Shown here: positions 62,663 to 64,000 of the stretch, one piece after another
Numbering within the stretch: the first letter of the stretch is position 1
Layout of the letters: each line of letters begins with the position of its first letter
From: CAVZGO01 sp963774935
Lineage (GTDB): Bacteria > Chloroflexota > Anaerolineae > Anaerolineales > UBA4823
Direction: 5' to 3'
Length of the DNA: 64,000 bases
Assembly (NCBI GenBank): GCA_963774935.1
Contig: CAVZGO010000003.1
Location: 496,001 to 560,000 of the forward strand
Position numbers and translations under genes: made by a program
The notes under the pieces: model-generated
What the model was told of the DNA's origin: nothing
Database searches by the model: none
The model's input: the letters and a program-made list of their open reading frames with translations, nothing else

Positions 62663-64000
62663 ATGATTATTGACACCAAAATCGACTCATACCTGACTTC
62701 CCACATGGATCAGAGTATTGCTGAGCTTTCTCGCCTGTGCGCTCAACCGAGTGTCTCTGCACAGAACTGGGGTCTGGCGGAATGTGCAGAACTTGTCGCA
62801 GAAATGCTGCGAAAGCGTGGATTTAAGACTGATATCATGCCCACCGATGGTGCTCCAGTTGTGTTTGCTGAGCGGCGCGGTCGTAGTTCCAAGACATTAT
62901 TAATCTATAACCATTATGATGTTCAACCACCCGAGCCCTTGGAGCTGTGGGAGAGCCCCCCATTTGAGCCAACCATCCGAGATGGTAAATTATTCGCTCG
63001 TGGGGTGAGTGATGACAAAGGTCATTTGGTTGCGCGTTTATTTGCCATTGATGCTCTTTTGGATCAGGTGGATGAATTGCCATGCACGATCAAATTTATC
63101 ATCGAGGGCGAAGAAGAAACCAGCAGCGTCCATCTACATGGCTTTATCGAAGATAATCAAGACCTGTTAGCGGCAGATGCCTGTATATGGGAGTTTGGCG
63201 GAGTCGACCACCGTGAAATGCCGATGCAGTACCTGGGCTTGCGTGGTATATGCTATGTTGAGCTTTCCGTAGAAACAGCCAATCAGGATGTGCATTCAGG
63301 ACTGGGAGGCAGCATTTTTCCAAACGCTGCCTGGCGGCTGGTCTGGGCGCTTAATACCCTCAAGGATCAAGATGAGCGCATCCGTATCCCTGGCTTTTAT
63401 GATGCCATCGTTCCACTCAGCAAGCGGGATAAACAACTGATGGACGCGTTGCCGGAGGTATCCGAGGAATACCGACAGAGATACGGCATCGATTCATTTC
63501 TCAAAGGCTTGACCGGCGGTGTGGATTTGCGAATTGCCGAGGTTTTTGAGCCCACCTGTACGATCTGCGGCTTGACTTCCGGTTACCAGGGTCCAGGCTC
63601 AAAAACCGTGCTGCCAGCTCGCGCTTCTGCCAAGATCGATTTTCGCCTGGTACCCAATCAAACCCCACAAGAAATTGTGCGCTTACTGCGCGCTCATCTA
63701 GACGCCGAAGGCTTTCAGGATATTAAGATACAATTCCTGGGCGGGGAGCCAGCCGCCCGAACCGATCCAGATGATCCTTTTGTAAAACTGGTTGTAGATA
63801 CCTCGGAATCTGTCTACGGTCAGCCCATGCAGCTCGTGCCGATGGTAGGTGGGTCCGGTCCGAATTATCCTTTTGTTCACCTGCTCAAACTACCGGTGAT
63901 CACAGCCGGTGCAGGTTACCCCGGAACGCTTGCGCATGCTCCCAATGAAAATCTTCGCCTTGACCTGTACGAGCTTCACGCCCGGCATGTAGCCAGAATT
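62663..64000 (+). CDS. M20 family metallopeptidase, 3' end outside window
   Basis: 446 codons visible, starting at ATG 62663 with AGGAG 7 bases upstream. M20/M25/M40 signature: LLIYNHYDVQPPEPLELWESPPFEP (metal His and Asp), RGVSDDKGHLVARLFAID (bridging Asp), EGEEETSSVHL (catalytic Glu pair), then a dimerisation domain. GAPGTLAHAPNE-like final His segment AGAGYPGTLAHAPNENLRLD is inside the window. A cytoplasmic dipeptidase or amino-acyl hydrolase; exact substrate unknown. Confidence 0.94.
   Translation, partial: MIIDTKIDSYLTSHMDQSIAELSRLCAQPSVSAQNWGLAECAELVAEMLRKRGFKTDIMPTDGAPVVFAERRGRSSKTLLIYNHYDVQPPEPLELWESPPFEPTIRDGKLFARGVSDDKGHLVARLFAIDALLDQVDELPCTIKFIIEGEEETSSVHLHGFIEDNQDLLAADACIWEFGGVDHREMPMQYLGLRGICYVELSVETANQDVHSGLGGSIFPNAAWRLVWALNTLKDQDERIRIPGFYDAIVPLSKRDKQLMDALPEVSEEYRQRYGIDSFLKGLTGGVDLRIAEVFEPTCTICGLTSGYQGPGSKTVLPARASAKIDFRLVPNQTPQEIVRLLRAHLDAEGFQDIKIQFLGGEPAARTDPDDPFVKLVVDTSESVYGQPMQLVPMVGGSGPNYPFVHLLKLPVITAGAGYPGTLAHAPNENLRLDLYELHARHVARI

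Noticed and set aside
1..64000. CRISPR array, insertion sequence, prophage or rRNA
   Set aside because: No regularly spaced repeats, transposase or integrase gene, or rRNA-like sequence was seen in the window.

Overview
The window reads as a chromosomal segment of a Chloroflexota bacterium, most likely Anaerolineae. This is inferred from gene content, not from a marker gene or a database search. The supporting signs are SARP/ATPase/TPR regulators, split gcvPA/gcvPB, gingipain-like C25 peptidases with 'W-TASEL-TAGF' FN3-like proteins, and small peptides with a YxxP...LETRAGS signature. There is no IS element, CRISPR array, rRNA or prophage, and two tRNAs are present.

Layout. (1) 1-7.8 kb, minus strand: the 5' part of a type I polyketide synthase (docking helix, KS, AT, start of DH) preceded by a discrete ACP, then an acyl-CoA carboxyltransferase with three tandem paralogous wall/membrane-anchored secreted proteins. 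(2) 8-17.3 kb: GNAT, DegV, a 1285-residue kinase/dehydrogenase/SCP2/aldolase fusion, rpe-rpiA, class II aldolase, and a lipoprotein with two DsbA domains. (3) 17.4-23.7 kb: a lasso-peptide locus with precursor, terminator, lasso cyclase (asparagine synthetase-like) and HPr-kinase-like gene, facing a large SARP regulator. (4) 23.9-34.5 kb: housekeeping genes, including a tandem glycine riboswitch in front of gcvH-gcvPA-gcvPB (no gcvT), a ThrRS-like/uridine-kinase protein, malic enzyme with an ACT domain, and a glycogen debranching enzyme. (5) 34.5-43 kb, minus strand: a second RiPP-like locus with an FN3 membrane protein, an HPr-kinase-like gene, a 55-residue precursor-like peptide and a terminator, followed by a C25 peptidase, PqqD, an FN3 membrane protein and a second C25 peptidase lipoprotein. 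(6) 43-61 kb: an HD-GYP response regulator and a surface-polysaccharide region (glycosyltransferases, methyltransferases, a flippase-like protein, radical SAM/SPASM, initiating sugar transferase), plus a LuxR-TM-Kelch protein and a secreted repeat protein. (7) 60.8-64 kb: udk, cyclophilin, a VTT membrane protein, and the start of an M20 peptidase.

The most interesting candidate system is the pair of RiPP-like loci about 20 kb apart. The first has a convincing lasso precursor and cyclase but no RRE protein or leader peptidase. The second has a stand-alone PqqD/RRE protein, another precursor-like peptide, an HPr-kinase-like gene and two gingipain-type peptidases, but no cyclase. They may complement each other.

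Quality caveat: apparent frameshifts, mostly one base in short G/C runs, break at least five genes, all between about 38 and 60 kb. None is seen in 1-38 kb. These look more like consensus errors than decay. Start codons were revised where an in-frame Shine-Dalgarno site, an ATGA overlap, or a -10 box 6-7 bases before ATG (leaderless start) gave a better choice.
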